A DNA stretch of 64,000 nucleotides from Comamonas sp. lk (GTDB taxonomy: Bacteria > Pseudomonadota > Gammaproteobacteria > Burkholderiales > Burkholderiaceae_C). The notes under the pieces are model-generated. The model was given only the letters and a program-made list of their open reading frames with translations, searched no databases and was not told the origin of the DNA. A program made the translations under genes and the position numbers. Below, piece by piece: positions 11,540-21,506 of the stretch; positions within the stretch are counted from its first letter, which is position 1, and every line of letters begins with the position of its first letter. The stretch spans positions 434,001 to 498,000 of the forward strand of contig NZ_UOOB01000002.1 in the NCBI RefSeq assembly GCF_900564145.1, in the 5' to 3' direction.

Positions 11540-11923
11540 ATGACTGGTCCCAACCCTGTTTTTATCAGTACCACGCCTGTGCTGGCATCGCTGGATATTG
11601 CGCGCACGGTTGCGTTTTATGCGCGCGTGCTGGGCGCCAAATCCATACACGCCCAACCCGGCGAGTACGGCATCGTCTCGCTGGGCGGGCTGGAACTGCA
11701 CTTCTGGGCCTGCACGGATGCCGCCATTCCCAAATTGACCAGCTGCCGCATTCAGGTGGCGGGCATTGCGGCTCTCCATGCACAGTGCCTGACCCAAAAC
11801 GCGGTTCACCCCAACGGCGGCCTCTGCTGCCAGCCCTGGGGCACCCAGGAGTTCAGCTTTCTGGATGAGGACGGCAATTGCGTCACCTTCTACGAAGTGC
11901 AGCAAGCCGCGCCAGCCTCCTGA
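11540..11923 (+). CDS. VOC/glyoxalase-fold protein
   Basis: A single-domain protein of 127 residues with the paired beta-alpha-beta layout of the vicinal-oxygen-chelate superfamily. The first module is VFISTTPVLASLDIARTVAF to LGGLELHFWAC; the second ends FSFLDEDGNCVTFYEV. Glu in LELHF and in TFYEV are candidate metal ligands, as in bleomycin-resistance-like members. It begins 31 bases after the SPFH stop and is followed 18 bases later by the zinc-ribbon gene, so all three are probably one transcript. No substrate can be assigned; 'bleomycin resistance' would be over-annotation. Confidence 0.8.
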   Translation: MTGPNPVFISTTPVLASLDIARTVAFYARVLGAKSIHAQPGEYGIVSLGGLELHFWACTDAAIPKLTSCRIQVAGIAALHAQCLTQNAVHPNGGLCCQPWGTQEFSFLDEDGNCVTFYEVQQAAPAS

Positions 11924-11941
11924 CCTCTTTCCATTGTTGCC

Positions 11942-13108
11942 GTGGCTACACCTCCCGCCTCCACCTCCTCCAGCTCTTCCTTCACTGCAGCACCTGAAGC
12001 TGCACCGCCCTCCATGGTACGCAAGCACCCTTGCCCCGAGTGCGGTGCCAATCTGGAATGGAATGCCAAAGCCCAGGCTCTAAAATGCCCTTATTGCGGC
12101 ACCCAAGTACCCTGGAGCGAGGATACGCGTGAAGAGCTGGGCCGCGAGGTGGCTGAGCTGGATTTGGCGCAAGCCCTGCGCAATCCGGCCGCAGGCCGGG
12201 GCTGGGGAACCGAGGAGCGCTATGAGGTGCAGTGCCAGAATTGCCGGGCGATTTCGGTGTTTTTGGATCGCAAGGTCGCGCAGCGCTGTGATTTTTGCGG
12301 CTCGCCCTCCATCGTGGCGCACGAAGAGCGCAATGACGCCATCACGCCGCAAAGCATTCTGCCTTTCAAGATCAGCGACGGGCAGATTCGCGACAAGATT
12401 CGCCAGTGGTATGGCAGCCGCTGGTTTGCACCCAGCAAGCTCAAAAGCGCAGCACTGACGGATACGCTGCATGGCGTCTATCTGCCCTACTGGACTTTTG
12501 ACGCCCATGCAGCCGCCCGCTGGCAAGCCGAAGCAGGTTTCTATTACTACACCACCGAAACCTATCGCGACGCCAGCGGCAACACGCAAACGCGGCAAGT
12601 CCAGCATGTGCGCTGGGAGCCTGCGGCAGGCAGCCTGCAGCATTTCTTTGATGATGAACTGGTACCCGGAACCGTCGGCGTGCATCCCCAGCTGCTGCGC
12701 CAGGTAGAGCCCTTCCCCACCACCACCGACCTCAAGCCCTATACACCCGAGTTCGTGCGCGGCTGGACGGTGGAGCGCTATCAGGTTGATCTGTCCAAGG
12801 CCGCCCAGCTCAACGAGCAGGATATGGATTCACAGCTGCGCAGTCTGTGCTCCCGACAAGTGCCTGGCGACACGCAGCGCAATCTGCAAGTGCAGCGCGA
12901 ATACTCAGGCCGCACCTTCAAGCACACGCTGGTGCCGGTTTGGCTGGTGGGCTATACCTACGGCAGCAAGACCTACCAGATTGTGGCCAACGGCTATACC
13001 GGCCAAATTGCAGGCGAGAGACCGTATAGCTGGGTGAAGATCATGTTTGCCGCGCTGGCCGTACTGCTGCTGATCCTGCTGATCGCACCTCTATTAGTTC
13101 AGCAATAA
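11942..13108 (+). CDS. Double zinc-ribbon protein with C-terminal membrane anchor (YdjG-like)
   Basis: A 388-residue protein with two zinc-ribbon-like knuckles. The first uses Cys31/34 and Cys49/52 (CPECG, CPYCG), the second Cys98/101 and Cys116/119 (CQNC, CDFCG). A middle domain is rich in aromatic residues (LPYWTFDAHAAARW), and the only membrane segment is at the C-terminus (~365-385). The GTG at 11942 gives the full ORF; an ATG at 12014 (MVRKHPCPECG) is an alternative that loses a Ser/Pro-rich leader. Such proteins are often mislabelled as PriA-like helicases, but no helicase motif is present. With the SPFH gene upstream it recalls the YdjG-YdjI membrane-stress pair, though PspA is not seen here. 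Confidence 0.75.
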   Translation: MATPPASTSSSSSFTAAPEAAPPSMVRKHPCPECGANLEWNAKAQALKCPYCGTQVPWSEDTREELGREVAELDLAQALRNPAAGRGWGTEERYEVQCQNCRAISVFLDRKVAQRCDFCGSPSIVAHEERNDAITPQSILPFKISDGQIRDKIRQWYGSRWFAPSKLKSAALTDTLHGVYLPYWTFDAHAAARWQAEAGFYYYTTETYRDASGNTQTRQVQHVRWEPAAGSLQHFFDDELVPGTVGVHPQLLRQVEPFPTTTDLKPYTPEFVRGWTVERYQVDLSKAAQLNEQDMDSQLRSLCSRQVPGDTQRNLQVQREYSGRTFKHTLVPVWLVGYTYGSKTYQIVANGYTGQIAGERPYSWVKIMFAALAVLLLILLIAPLLVQQ

Positions 13109-13134
13109 AAAAGCCGCCTTTTGGCGGCTTTTTT
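13107..13134. terminator. Bidirectional rho-independent terminator
   Basis: A six-base GCCGCC/GGCGGC stem with a TTTT loop, flanked by an A-run on the left and a T-run on the right. It sits between the convergent zinc-ribbon gene and rfbC and should stop both. Confidence 0.9.
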
Positions 13135-13137
13135 CTA

Positions 13138-13689
13138 TTATGCAAACGTATCAGCTCTGCTGAGCACAGGCTGCTTCTGATCCTTATCAGATAACGAGAA
13201 CGGGACATCAAGTTTGGGCCAATCGATGCCGATATCGGGATCATTCCAGAGGACACCATGATCCGCTTGCGGTGAGTAATAAGCGGTGGTCTTGTAAACA
13301 AAATCGGCCGATTCACTGAGTACCAAGAACCCATGGGCAAATCCCGGTGGAATCCACAGCTGGCGGTGGTTTTCTGCCGTCAACTCCACCCCAACCCATC
13401 GACCGAAAGTAGACGAGCTGCTACGAATATCCACCGCCACATCAAAAACCGCGCCACTGACCACACGCACTAGTTTGCCCTGAGCGTGAGGTGGCAGCTG
13501 GTAATGCAGACCACGCAAAACACCTTGGCTGCTGCGGCTATGGTTGTCCTGAATGAATTCGTAGTTGCTACCCGTGGACTGATTGAACCAATCCTGGCGG
13601 AAACTTTCGAAAAAGAACCCGCGATCATCACAGCATACCTGTGGCTCGATTAGTTTGACCTCTGGAATTTCGGTAGATACGAGCTTCAT
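13138..13689 (-). CDS. rfbC: dTDP-4-dehydrorhamnose 3,5-epimerase
   Basis: RmlC, a cupin enzyme that epimerises C3 and C5 of dTDP-4-keto-6-deoxyglucose in dTDP-L-rhamnose synthesis. The 183-residue protein shows the family signatures [35 protein letters not shown] (with the catalytic His of RGLHYQ) and [15 protein letters not shown] chose ATG 13689 ([11 protein letters not shown]), which overlaps the rfbA stop by four bases; the longer ORF adds only seven residues. It is the last gene of the coaX-rmlB-D-A-C string, and the terminator at 13107-13134 follows directly. Confidence 0.96.
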   Translation of the reverse strand: MKLVSTEIPEVKLIEPQVCCDDRGFFFESFRQDWFNQSTGSNYEFIQDNHSRSSQGVLRGLHYQLPPHAQGKLVRVVSGAVFDVAVDIRSSSSTFGRWVGVELTAENHRQLWIPPGFAHGFLVLSESADFVYKTTAYYSPQADHGVLWNDPDIGIDWPKLDVPFSLSDKDQKQPVLSRADTFA

Positions 13690-14573
13690 CTCACGCGACC
13701 TTCCAAGCATTGCATCAGGTAACGCCCATAGCCATTCTTCATTAATGGCTTGGCCAGTTCCACGATCTGCTGAGCATCAATCCATCCAGATCGAAAAGCG
13801 ATTTCCTCTGGGCATGCCACTTTCAATCCCTGACGCTGCTCCAATGTTGCAATGAATTGCCCCGCCTCCAGCAAGCTATCGTGCGTTCCTGTGTCCAGCC
13901 ATGCATAGCCGCGCCCCATCAACTGCACGTTCAACAGACCACGATTGAGATAAGCTCGGTTCACATCGGTAATTTCCAGCTCTCCTCGCGCAGAAGGTCT
14001 GAGAGATTTGGCAATCTCGACAACTTGCGAGTCGTAAAAATACAGGCCAGTAATAGCGTAATTTGATTTGGGCTGCAGAGGTTTCTCTTCTATGGAGACA
14101 ACGCGGCCATTCCCGTCAAATTCAACGACGCCGTAACGATTCGGATCATTCACATGATAGGCAAACACCGTGGCACATTCATGCGCCTGATTAGCACTTC
14201 TCACAATGCCCTGTAAGTCATGCCCATAAAAAATATTATCCCCTAACACCAACGCACAAGGCGCCTCATTGAGAAACCCTTCGCCAATCAAAAATGCCTG
14301 AGCCAAGCCATCGGGGCTAGGCTGAACCGCATATTTCAACGTCAGTCCCCACTGACTTCCATCTCCGAGCAATTGCTCAAAACGCGGTGTATCCTGCGGC
14401 GTGCTGATTACCAAAATTTCACGAATCCCGGCCAGCATCAGTGTGCTCAGCGGGTAATAGATCATCGGTTTATCGTAGATCGGCAACAGTTGCTTGCTGA
14501 TCGCCAGGGTCGCGGGATGGAGGCGAGAGCCTGTACCGCCGGCCAAAATAATGCCTTTTCGTACTTGCTCCAT
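13686..14573 (-). CDS. rfbA: Glucose-1-phosphate thymidylyltransferase
   Basis: RmlA makes dTDP-glucose from dTTP and glucose-1-phosphate, the first step to dTDP-rhamnose. The ~295-residue protein begins [20 protein letters not shown], the nucleotide-binding signature, and carries [31 protein letters not shown] and [16 protein letters not shown] chose ATG 14573 because the GGT-G-R motif then sits at the usual distance and a GCGAGGT precedes it; the ORF extends 25 codons upstream without homology. It is 26 bases downstream of rfbD and overlaps rfbC. Confidence 0.96.
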   Translation of the reverse strand: MEQVRKGIILAGGTGSRLHPATLAISKQLLPIYDKPMIYYPLSTLMLAGIREILVISTPQDTPRFEQLLGDGSQWGLTLKYAVQPSPDGLAQAFLIGEGFLNEAPCALVLGDNIFYGHDLQGIVRSANQAHECATVFAYHVNDPNRYGVVEFDGNGRVVSIEEKPLQPKSNYAITGLYFYDSQVVEIAKSLRPSARGELEITDVNRAYLNRGLLNVQLMGRGYAWLDTGTHDSLLEAGQFIATLEQRQGLKVACPEEIAFRSGWIDAQQIVELAKPLMKNGYGRYLMQCLEGRVR

Positions 14574-14599
14574 ACCTCGCCTTCCCTTGTTGCCCGCAT

Positions 14600-15499
14600 T
14601 CAGAGGCATAAAACTTCGTACAAAAATCGATCGACTCCATGTTGCCACGCCGGTAATCTGAGTTGCATGGCAGCCGCGAGCTTGCGAGTGTCCAGGCGCG
14701 AATTCAAGGGGCGCTGCGCGCCCCTTAGGAAGGCCATTGCAGGCACCGCTGAAATCCGCCCCACCTTCCAGCCTATATCTGGGCGCACTCTTTGGGCTTC
14801 ACCAATCAGATAGCTCGCGTAGTTGTGCCAGTTGGTCTCCCCTGATGCCGCTAAATGGTATAGACCCAGATCCATCTTTTGGCTCATTGCCTGGCGTATC
14901 GCATGTGCCGTCACATCGGCGATCAGGTCGGCCCCCGTTGGCGCCCCCCACTGATCGTCGATGACATTCAGCTCATCGCGCTCCTGCGCCAAACGCAACA
15001 TGGTCTTCGCAAAATTACCGCCGCGTGCGGCATAAACCCAGCTGGTACGGAAAATCAGATGCCGACATCCGCTGGCCTGTATGCGCTGCTCGCCTTCAAG
15101 CTTGGTGCGGCCGTATACCGACAAAGGAGCGGTGACATCGCTCTCAACCCAAGGCCGCATGCCGCTGCCATCGAACACATAGTCGGTGCTGTAGTGCACT
15201 AGCAAGGCTCCCAGGCTTTTGGCCTCCATCGCCAGCAACTCTGGCGCCAGAGCATTCAAACGGTGAGCCCGATCCGGTTCTGATTCCGCCTTGTCCACAG
15301 CTGTATGGGCTGCTGCATTGACGATCACATCTGGCCGTATATGGCGCAAGGTTCGTTGCAACCCCTGCAGATCGGCCAGATCCCCGCAAAGCCCCTCTTC
15401 GGCAGTACGCCCCAGAGCGATGACCTCACCCAGCGGAGCAAGACTGCGTTGTAGCTCCCAACCGACCTGTCCATTTTTGCCCAAGAGCCAAATCTTCAT
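14600..15499 (-). CDS. rfbD: dTDP-4-dehydrorhamnose reductase
   Basis: RmlD, a short-chain dehydrogenase that performs the last step to dTDP-L-rhamnose. The 299-residue protein shows the N-terminal dinucleotide motif [37 protein letters not shown] and the catalytic YGRTKLEGE (Tyr-x3-Lys). Its start overlaps the rfbB stop by four bases, so translation is coupled. Confidence 0.96.
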   Translation of the reverse strand: MKIWLLGKNGQVGWELQRSLAPLGEVIALGRTAEEGLCGDLADLQGLQRTLRHIRPDVIVNAAAHTAVDKAESEPDRAHRLNALAPELLAMEAKSLGALLVHYSTDYVFDGSGMRPWVESDVTAPLSVYGRTKLEGEQRIQASGCRHLIFRTSWVYAARGGNFAKTMLRLAQERDELNVIDDQWGAPTGADLIADVTAHAIRQAMSQKMDLGLYHLAASGETNWHNYASYLIGEAQRVRPDIGWKVGRISAVPAMAFLRGAQRPLNSRLDTRKLAAAMQLRLPAWQHGVDRFLYEVLCL

Positions 15500-16560
15500 G
15501 GCTGGTCTGCGTACTGTTTTTGCACCCAGTCACGATAAGAACCAGATTGCACATTGGCCACCCATTGCGGGTTGTCCAGATACCACTGGACCGTCTTGCG
15601 AATACCGGTTTCAAACGTTTCGGCAGGCGTCCACCCCAGTTCTCGCTCGATTTTTCGCGCATCAATGGCATAACGGCGGTCATGACCCAGTCGGTCGGTC
15701 ACAAAACTGATCTGCTCGACATACGATTTACCATCCTTACGGGGATGCAACTCGTCCAACAGCCCGCAAACTGTTTTGACGATATCAATATTGGCTTTCT
15801 CGTTCCAGCCGCCTACGTTATAGGTTTCGCCCACCTTGCCGGCATCCAGTACACGGCGGATGGCACTGCAATGGTCGCGCACATACAACCAGTCACGCAC
15901 CTGCATGCCATCGCCATAAATAGGCAATGGCTTTTCTGCCAGTGCGTTCACAATCATCAGCGGAATCAGCTTTTCGGGAAAATGCAGCGGACCATAGTTA
16001 TTGCTGCAATTCGTGGTCAGCACGGGTAAGCCATAGGTATGATGCCACGCGCGTACCAGATGATCCGATGCCGCCTTGCTGGCCGAATAAGGGCTGTTGG
16101 GCGCGTAGTTATGGTCTTCGGTAAATGCAGAGTCTGTAGACGACAGCGTGCCATAGACCTCATCCGTGGACACATGCAAAAAGCGAAATGCGGATTTATC
16201 AGCCAACGCCAGACCATTCCAATAACTACGCACGGATTCCAGCAAGCGGAAGGTTCCTACCACATTGGTCTGGATAAATTCTTCTGGTCCATGAATGGAA
16301 CGATCCACATGGCTTTCAGCCGCAAAATTGACGATGGCACGCGGTCGGTGTTGATCCAGCAGCTGAGAAATCAGCGCTCCATCCCCAATATCGGTTTGAA
16401 TAAAAATATGTCGTGGATCATTTTTAATAGAAGACAGATTTTCCAAATTCCCGGCATAGGTCAGCTTATCCAGATTCACGACTGGCTCGTCGCCATGCTT
16501 GAGCCAATCCAGCACAAAATTGGCGCCAATAAATCCTGCTCCGCCAGTCACAAAAATCAT
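15496..16560 (-). CDS. rfbB: dTDP-glucose 4,6-dehydratase
   Basis: RmlB, an NAD-dependent extended SDR enzyme that forms dTDP-4-keto-6-deoxyglucose. The 354-residue protein begins [19 protein letters not shown] (GxxGxxG) and shows [29 protein letters not shown] (catalytic Thr-Asp-Glu) and [20 protein letters not shown] (Tyr-x3-Lys). It lies 37 bases downstream of coaX with no terminator in between. Confidence 0.97.
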   Translation of the reverse strand: MIFVTGGAGFIGANFVLDWLKHGDEPVVNLDKLTYAGNLENLSSIKNDPRHIFIQTDIGDGALISQLLDQHRPRAIVNFAAESHVDRSIHGPEEFIQTNVVGTFRLLESVRSYWNGLALADKSAFRFLHVSTDEVYGTLSSTDSAFTEDHNYAPNSPYSASKAASDHLVRAWHHTYGLPVLTTNCSNNYGPLHFPEKLIPLMIVNALAEKPLPIYGDGMQVRDWLYVRDHCSAIRRVLDAGKVGETYNVGGWNEKANIDIVKTVCGLLDELHPRKDGKSYVEQISFVTDRLGHDRRYAIDARKIERELGWTPAETFETGIRKTVQWYLDNPQWVANVQSGSYRDWVQKQYADQP

Positions 16561-16597
16561 TTTTCGCTCCTGCCGGTCAGCGGTAAATCATTCAGAA

Positions 16598-17374
16598 TTA
16601 CTGGCCCCAGCGCTTTTGCGCCATCACCAGCAAGCCATCAAAAATGAGGTTGTTCATCAACTGAAACGGTCGGGTCATGCTCGGTGACATCTTCCAGCCG
16701 GCACCACCAGCCATGATGCACATGGGCTCCGCATTGCATTGCTCGGACAGATGCTGATACATGCGCTCCACGGCTCCCGCAATGGCATAGGTGCCGCCGC
16801 TGGTCAACGCATCACTGGTGTTCGTTGGGAAGCGCTGAACGTCACCCGTAGGAACATGCAGGCCTGCAGTCCCCCCTTCCAGGGCTCTGAGCATGATGCC
16901 ATGGCCCGGAATGATCAAACCGCCAAGGAAGTTTCCTTCTGTGTCCAGCGCATCCACCGTCACTGCCGTGCCCACCATGACGGTGATCAAGGGCCGCGCG
17001 GGGCCTTGCTGCAGCATATGGTGGCGCGCACCAATCATGGCTACCCAGCGGTCGGCACCCAGACGCAAGGGGTAGTCATAGCCATTGACCACTCCAGCCT
17101 CCTGGGCGGACGGTACCACCCACAGCGGCTCTAGATTCCAGCCCAGCATCATTTCGATCTGGTCATGCACACGGCGTTTGGCGGCATCACCAGCCACTAC
17201 GCAGCCCAGCATGTGATCGGGTGCAGGCAAGCCCGCCCAAGCACCTTCTGCCAGACGCTCGATATGCTCCAGGAATTCCGCGCCATGTGCCAGCAGCGCG
17301 GCACCCGGGCGAAAGTCGTCATACATGGCCCACTTCAAACGGGTGTTGCCAATGTCTATGGCCAAAAATGTCAT
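16598..17374 (-). CDS. coaX: Type III pantothenate kinase
   Basis: CoaX phosphorylates pantothenate in the first committed step of coenzyme A synthesis. The 258-residue ASKHA-fold protein has the phosphate-binding start [34 protein letters not shown] and [13 protein letters not shown]. In many betaproteobacteria coaX follows birA; here it instead heads the rml gene string. It is divergent from kbp, and the 173-base gap should hold both promoters. Confidence 0.95.
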   Translation of the reverse strand: MTFLAIDIGNTRLKWAMYDDFRPGAALLAHGAEFLEHIERLAEGAWAGLPAPDHMLGCVVAGDAAKRRVHDQIEMMLGWNLEPLWVVPSAQEAGVVNGYDYPLRLGADRWVAMIGARHHMLQQGPARPLITVMVGTAVTVDALDTEGNFLGGLIIPGHGIMLRALEGGTAGLHVPTGDVQRFPTNTSDALTSGGTYAIAGAVERMYQHLSEQCNAEPMCIMAGGAGWKMSPSMTRPFQLMNNLIFDGLLVMAQKRWGQ

Positions 17375-17547
17375 GCGGCGGATTATCGGGACTTTTGTAT
17401 CACCCCCAAGTCAAGATGTCACATCCATTACAACTGGCGTTGAATTTCTTGAAAAGCTGACTGCAGGGATTTGTCTGGCGTGCACCTATCGCTTTTATCG
17501 TTAAAGTGGGACGTTCACCTTGCCTTACCACTTTGAGGAGTCAATCC

Positions 17548-18018
17548 ATGGGTCTTTTCAGTTTCATCAAGGAAGCCGGCGAAAAGCTGTTTGGCGGCGG
17601 CGATGCACACGCAGCAGCGCCTTCAGAGGATTTGAATGCCAAAGCAGCCCAGGCTATTGCGGCCTATATCAACACCCAGAATCTGGATGTGACCAATCTC
17701 CAGGTGCAATTTGATGCAACGCAAGGCAAGGTGACCGTGCAAGGCGATGCGCCCACGCAAGCGGTCAAGGAAAAAGTGACGCTGTGCTGCGGCAATGTGA
17801 CCAATGTGCAGGCTGTGGACAACCAGATCATCGTCACCAACCCCGAACCCGAGGCCCAGTTTCACGACGTGGTGCGCGGCGACACGCTGTCGGCCATCTC
17901 CAAGAAATATTACGGCGACGCCAACAAGTACAACACCATTTTTGAGGCCAACAAGCCCATGCTGAGCAGCCCGGACAGAATCTACCCCGGCCAGAAGCTG
18001 CGTATTCCAGCCCTGTAA
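17548..18018 (+). CDS. kbp: BON-LysM protein, Kbp/YgaU family
   Basis: A 156-residue protein starting MGLFSFIKEAGEKLFGG, almost identical in layout to E. coli Kbp (YgaU). A BON domain (~35-105, with VQGDAPTQAVKEKV) is followed by a C-terminal LysM (VVRGDTLSAISKKYYGDANK to IYPGQKLRIP). E. coli Kbp is a cytoplasmic K+-binding protein, and no signal peptide is seen here either. ATG 17548 follows a good GAGGAG. A terminator hairpin begins 21 bases after the stop, so the gene is probably monocistronic. Confidence 0.92.
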   Translation: MGLFSFIKEAGEKLFGGGDAHAAAPSEDLNAKAAQAIAAYINTQNLDVTNLQVQFDATQGKVTVQGDAPTQAVKEKVTLCCGNVTNVQAVDNQIIVTNPEPEAQFHDVVRGDTLSAISKKYYGDANKYNTIFEANKPMLSSPDRIYPGQKLRIPAL

Positions 18019-18038
18019 GCCATCCTGGCTGACCAATG

Positions 18039-18062
18039 AAAGCGCTCATCGAGCGCTTTTTT
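18039..18062 (+). terminator. Rho-independent terminator after kbp
   Basis: A nine-base stem AAAGCGCTC/GAGCGCTTT with an ATC loop, followed by more T residues. It overlaps the apparent upstream extension of the galE ORF, which argues that galE starts at 18102 and not at 18036. Confidence 0.9.
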
Positions 18063-18101
18063 CATCTCACTCCAAAGAGCACACACGCTAGACTCCAGCC
18101 C

Positions 18102-19124
18102 ATGAAAACCTTGCTCACCGGCGGCGCCGGCTACATCGGCAGCCATACCGCCATTGAATTGCTGCAGCATGGCCACGAAGTGGTCATTTTGGACAATTTC
18201 AGCAACAGCCACCCTGCAGCCATACATCGTGTGGAGCGCATCACGGGTCGCCACATTCCGGTCGTCGAGGGCGATGTCCGGGATCAGACCTTGCTCGAGA
18301 AGGTGCTGGCTGAACACCGTATCGACAGCGTGGTCCACTTCGCGGGAAAAAAGGCTGTGGGCGAATCCGTAGCCCAGCCGCTGGATTACTACGACAACAA
18401 CGTCAACGGCACGCTGGTGCTGCTGCGCGCCATGAAAACCCAAGGTGTGGATAAGCTGGTGTTCAGCTCGTCAGCCACGGTCTACGGAACGCCCCAATAT
18501 CTGCCACTCAACGAAATTCATCCGACTTCGGTCACCAATCCATATGGCCGCAGCAAGCTGATGGTGGAAGAGATTCTGGCCGACCTGTTTCATTCCGATC
18601 CACTTTGGTCCATCGCCGTACTGCGCTACTTCAACCCCATCGGAGCCCATGCCAGCGGACTGATCGGGGAAGACCCAGCGGATATCCCCAACAATCTGCT
18701 CCCATACATCGCTCAGGTTGCCGTAGGCCGTCGCGAAAAACTTCAGATTTTTGGCGGCAACTACGCCACTGTCGATGGCACAGGTGTACGCGACTACATC
18801 CATGTGGTGGATCTGGCCCGTGGCCACGTCAAAGCCCTGGAAACACTGCAGAATCTGCCCAAACCCGAGTTGCTGACCGTCAATCTCGGTACCGGCAAGG
18901 GCTACAGCGTTCTGGAAGTTCTGCACGCATTCGAAAAAGCCAGTGGCAAGTCCCTGCCCTACGCCATTGCTGAACGCCGCCCCGGAGACGTGGCCAGCTG
19001 CTACGCAGATCCTCTTCATGCCCGCAAAGTGCTGGGCTGGCAGGCCGAATATGATCTAGAGACCATGTGCGCCGACACCTGGCGCTGGCAAAGCCAGAAC
19101 CCCAACGGTTATCAAAGCAGCTGA
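18102..19124 (+). CDS. galE: UDP-glucose 4-epimerase
   Basis: GalE interconverts UDP-glucose and UDP-galactose (some members also the N-acetyl forms), feeding surface glycan synthesis. The 340-residue extended SDR shows TGGAGYIGSHTAIELLQHGH, VHFAGKKAVGES, FSSSATVYGTPQ and the catalytic NPYGRSKLMVEE. A terminator lies just upstream, so it should have its own promoter. It is convergent with the rhodanese gene. The nearby rml and wbp genes suggest a shared role in lipopolysaccharide or exopolysaccharide. Confidence 0.95.
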   Translation: MKTLLTGGAGYIGSHTAIELLQHGHEVVILDNFSNSHPAAIHRVERITGRHIPVVEGDVRDQTLLEKVLAEHRIDSVVHFAGKKAVGESVAQPLDYYDNNVNGTLVLLRAMKTQGVDKLVFSSSATVYGTPQYLPLNEIHPTSVTNPYGRSKLMVEEILADLFHSDPLWSIAVLRYFNPIGAHASGLIGEDPADIPNNLLPYIAQVAVGRREKLQIFGGNYATVDGTGVRDYIHVVDLARGHVKALETLQNLPKPELLTVNLGTGKGYSVLEVLHAFEKASGKSLPYAIAERRPGDVASCYADPLHARKVLGWQAEYDLETMCADTWRWQSQNPNGYQSS

Positions 19125-19155
19125 GCTCGTTCAATGGCAGCACCCTGGCCCGGAA

Positions 19156-19581
19156 TCACTGGCGCCAGGGCAGGCCCCGCTTGCGCCAGCCGCCTAGGTG
19201 ACCGCGCTGACCGCTGGCATCGACGTCGCCCTCAAAGCCTTCGAGAATGTTGTAAGCCTCCAGCCCCAGAGTGGCGGCGCGCTGCGCGGCAGCGACGGAG
19301 CGCACGCCGCTGCGGCATAGCAGCACCACTTTCTGGCCATCCGGCACGGCAGCACGCAACTGGCTGTCAAAGTCGGCGTTGGCGGCCATTCCCGGCCACT
19401 GTTTCCAGGCCACAGCCACGGCACCGGGCACTCTGCCCACCCATTCGCGCTCGGCATCGGTGCGCACATCCACCATCACGGCCTGGCCCGCCTGTATCCA
19501 TTGCCAGGCAAGCTCGGCAGGCACATCCCCGGCATAGCCTTGGGCGGCTTGAACTTCCAGCGGTCTCGACTGTTCTGTCAT
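19156..19581 (-). CDS. Single-domain rhodanese-like sulfurtransferase
   Basis: A 141-residue cytoplasmic protein with one rhodanese domain: VMVDVRTDAEREWVGRVPGA, then the active-site loop LLCRSGVRS (Cys expected to carry the persulfide) and a C-terminal GGWRKRGLPW. I chose ATG 19581 (MTEQSR), with AAAGGAT upstream. It is the last gene of the minus-strand run from corC. The physiological sulfur acceptor cannot be inferred. Confidence 0.88.
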   Translation of the reverse strand: MTEQSRPLEVQAAQGYAGDVPAELAWQWIQAGQAVMVDVRTDAEREWVGRVPGAVAVAWKQWPGMAANADFDSQLRAAVPDGQKVVLLCRSGVRSVAAAQRAATLGLEAYNILEGFEGDVDASGQRGHLGGWRKRGLPWRQ

Positions 19582-19624
19582 TGGCAATCCTTTGTATGGG
19601 TCTGCTGTCCACACTACTCCCCTG

Positions 19625-20623
19625 TCAATCCCAGGAAGGCAGGGGGTAGTTCTTCAATGCATTTCTTTGCGACTTCCAGCCGGGCAACACCTTGGCGACC
19701 TCAAACCAGAACTGGGGACTGTGGTCCATATGGTGCAGATGCGCCAGCTCATGCACCACCACATAGTCGATGACCTGGGGCGCATGCTGCAACAGTCGCC
19801 AATTGAGGCGAATCATGCCATCGCTGTTGGCGCTACCCCAGCGGGTACGCGCGCTGGTCAGTCTCAGCGCGTTCCAGCGCACGCCCACCACAGGGGCGAA
19901 ATGCAGCAATCTAGTAGTGAAATGGCTGCGGGCTTCGCGCAGTATCCAGGCCTGAACGGCCGCCCGAATCTGCACCTTTGTGGCTCCCTGAGGCAAGGGC
20001 AGATGCAGGCTTTGCGATCCGTCAGCACCCTGCTCGCGGTGGGTCTGGCGGGTACGCAGGCCTTCGGGGCCGTCCCCGCTCAAGCGCAGAACCAAGGGCT
20101 GCCCCAGATAGTCCAGCACGCCGCCGTCTCGCCATTCAATGCTTGATTGCGCTCTATGCGCCTCGCGCTGGCCAGCCTCCTGCAGCTTGCGCACAATCCA
20201 TGCGCCCTTGCTTTGCAGCGCCGACTCAACGTCGTGCAGCGCCACCCGTTGCGGCGCCGTGACTTCCAGGCCTTTGGCTCCGACGGAAAAGCCGATGCTA
20301 CGGCGGCTGGATCGGCGCAGCAGATAGAACACTTCAACCTCCTGCAACACCGAGCTGTGGCTGGCGTCAGGGTGGGCCGGCAGATCGGGCTCCAGCTCGC
20401 CTGCATCATCTTCAATTTCTATAGCATCCACCACAGAAGAGACATGCGGATTGGGAAGATTGATATCAAAACCCAGCAACTCCTGCTGCGCGCTCTGGAG
20501 CGACGGCAGCAGCGGCGCTGTCGGTGACACAGCCAACTGCCGGCGTGCAATCAGTTTGCCGGCACCATCCTCCACCACAGGCGGCACCAACCACTGCCAG
20601 GCTTGCTGCAAGGAGTTGCTCAT
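19625..20623 (-). CDS. YgjP/M48-type metallopeptidase
   Basis: A 332-residue protein whose C-terminal half is the DUF45/YgjP metal-dependent hydrolase domain. The zinc motif HELAHLHHMDHSPQFW is present, with the family signatures RWGSANSDGMIRLNWRLLQH and VIDYVVVHE. The first ~110 residues form a variable, acidic extension absent from E. coli YgjP. It is 43 bases upstream of the rhodanese gene and follows plsC on the same strand. The natural substrate of the family is unclear. Confidence 0.88.
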   Translation of the reverse strand: MSNSLQQAWQWLVPPVVEDGAGKLIARRQLAVSPTAPLLPSLQSAQQELLGFDINLPNPHVSSVVDAIEIEDDAGELEPDLPAHPDASHSSVLQEVEVFYLLRRSSRRSIGFSVGAKGLEVTAPQRVALHDVESALQSKGAWIVRKLQEAGQREAHRAQSSIEWRDGGVLDYLGQPLVLRLSGDGPEGLRTRQTHREQGADGSQSLHLPLPQGATKVQIRAAVQAWILREARSHFTTRLLHFAPVVGVRWNALRLTSARTRWGSANSDGMIRLNWRLLQHAPQVIDYVVVHELAHLHHMDHSPQFWFEVAKVLPGWKSQRNALKNYPLPSWD

Positions 20624-20671
20624 GGGTGGGGAATTTGCCTTACGCCGCTCAATGGCCTGCCCTAGCTTGGC

Positions 20672-21412
20672 TTACTTGGTATAAGCCTCGGGATCCAGGC
20701 GACGCATCTCGGCCTCGATCCAGGCTTGCACCTCGGCCATCAGCTCGTCGTGCTTGCGGCCTGCCGAGGGAATGGGCTTGCCCACGGAAACATCCACCAC
20801 ACCGGGCGTCTTGATAAAGGCCTTGCGGGGCCAGCACTTGGCCGATGTGACGGCCACCGGCACCACGGGCACACCGGTCATGATGGCCAGACGTGTGGCG
20901 CCCGTCTTGTAGTCGCCTACTTCGCCACGGGCGATGCGCGTGCCTTCGGGGAACATGATGACCCAGGTGCCCTTTTCCAGCAGACGCTTGCCCTGCTCCA
21001 CCACCTTGTGAAAGGCGCGGGAGCCTTGCGAACGATCGATGTGAATCATGTCCATGGCGCCTATGGACCAACCAAAGAACGGCACCTTGAGCAGTTCCTT
21101 CTTGAACACATAGGCCAGCGGGCGCGGCATGATGGCCGGCATGAGAAAGGTCTCATAGGTGGACTGGTGCTTGACCAGCAACACCACGCCCTGGTGCGGA
21201 TCGGTAGGCAGGTTTTCCATGCCCTGCAAGCGGTACTGAATCCCCAGCAAGGGGCGAGCGCTGTCCACGGACAGCTTCAGCCAGGAGCGCGCCACCGCAT
21301 AGACTTTGGCGGGAGAGCCACCCAGCCATTTGGTCAGCAAAACCGCCAGGGTGAAAGGAATCACGGTGATAGCCATCCACAGCATGTGAAGGACGGAGCG
21401 AATCAAAGGCAT
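20672..21412 (-). CDS. plsC: 1-acyl-sn-glycerol-3-phosphate acyltransferase
   Basis: PlsC converts lysophosphatidate to phosphatidate at the inner membrane. The ~246-residue protein has an N-terminal hydrophobic helix, motif I as KHQSTYE, a GWSIGAMDMIHIDRSQGSRA block, motif III FPEGTRIARGE, and the later VPVVPVAV. The catalytic motif is HX4E rather than the textbook HX4D, a form I recall as usual in this group. I chose ATG 21412; the longer ORF begins with TTG. It sits between gmhB and the YgjP-like gene. Confidence 0.92.
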   Translation of the reverse strand: MPLIRSVLHMLWMAITVIPFTLAVLLTKWLGGSPAKVYAVARSWLKLSVDSARPLLGIQYRLQGMENLPTDPHQGVVLLVKHQSTYETFLMPAIMPRPLAYVFKKELLKVPFFGWSIGAMDMIHIDRSQGSRAFHKVVEQGKRLLEKGTWVIMFPEGTRIARGEVGDYKTGATRLAIMTGVPVVPVAVTSAKCWPRKAFIKTPGVVDVSVGKPIPSAGRKHDELMAEVQAWIEAEMRRLDPEAYTK

Positions 21413-21506
21413 GGCGATCAATCAGGCTAGGCAAGATCCGTGCACGCGGCACCGGATCCAGGGAGTGGAAACAAGCAGATGGTGAGAGTCACACCAAACA
21501 ATAAAC

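Noticed and set aside
11942..13108. PriA-like helicase annotation for the zinc-ribbon protein
   Set aside because: No Walker or helicase motifs are present; only zinc-ribbon cysteines and a membrane anchor are seen.
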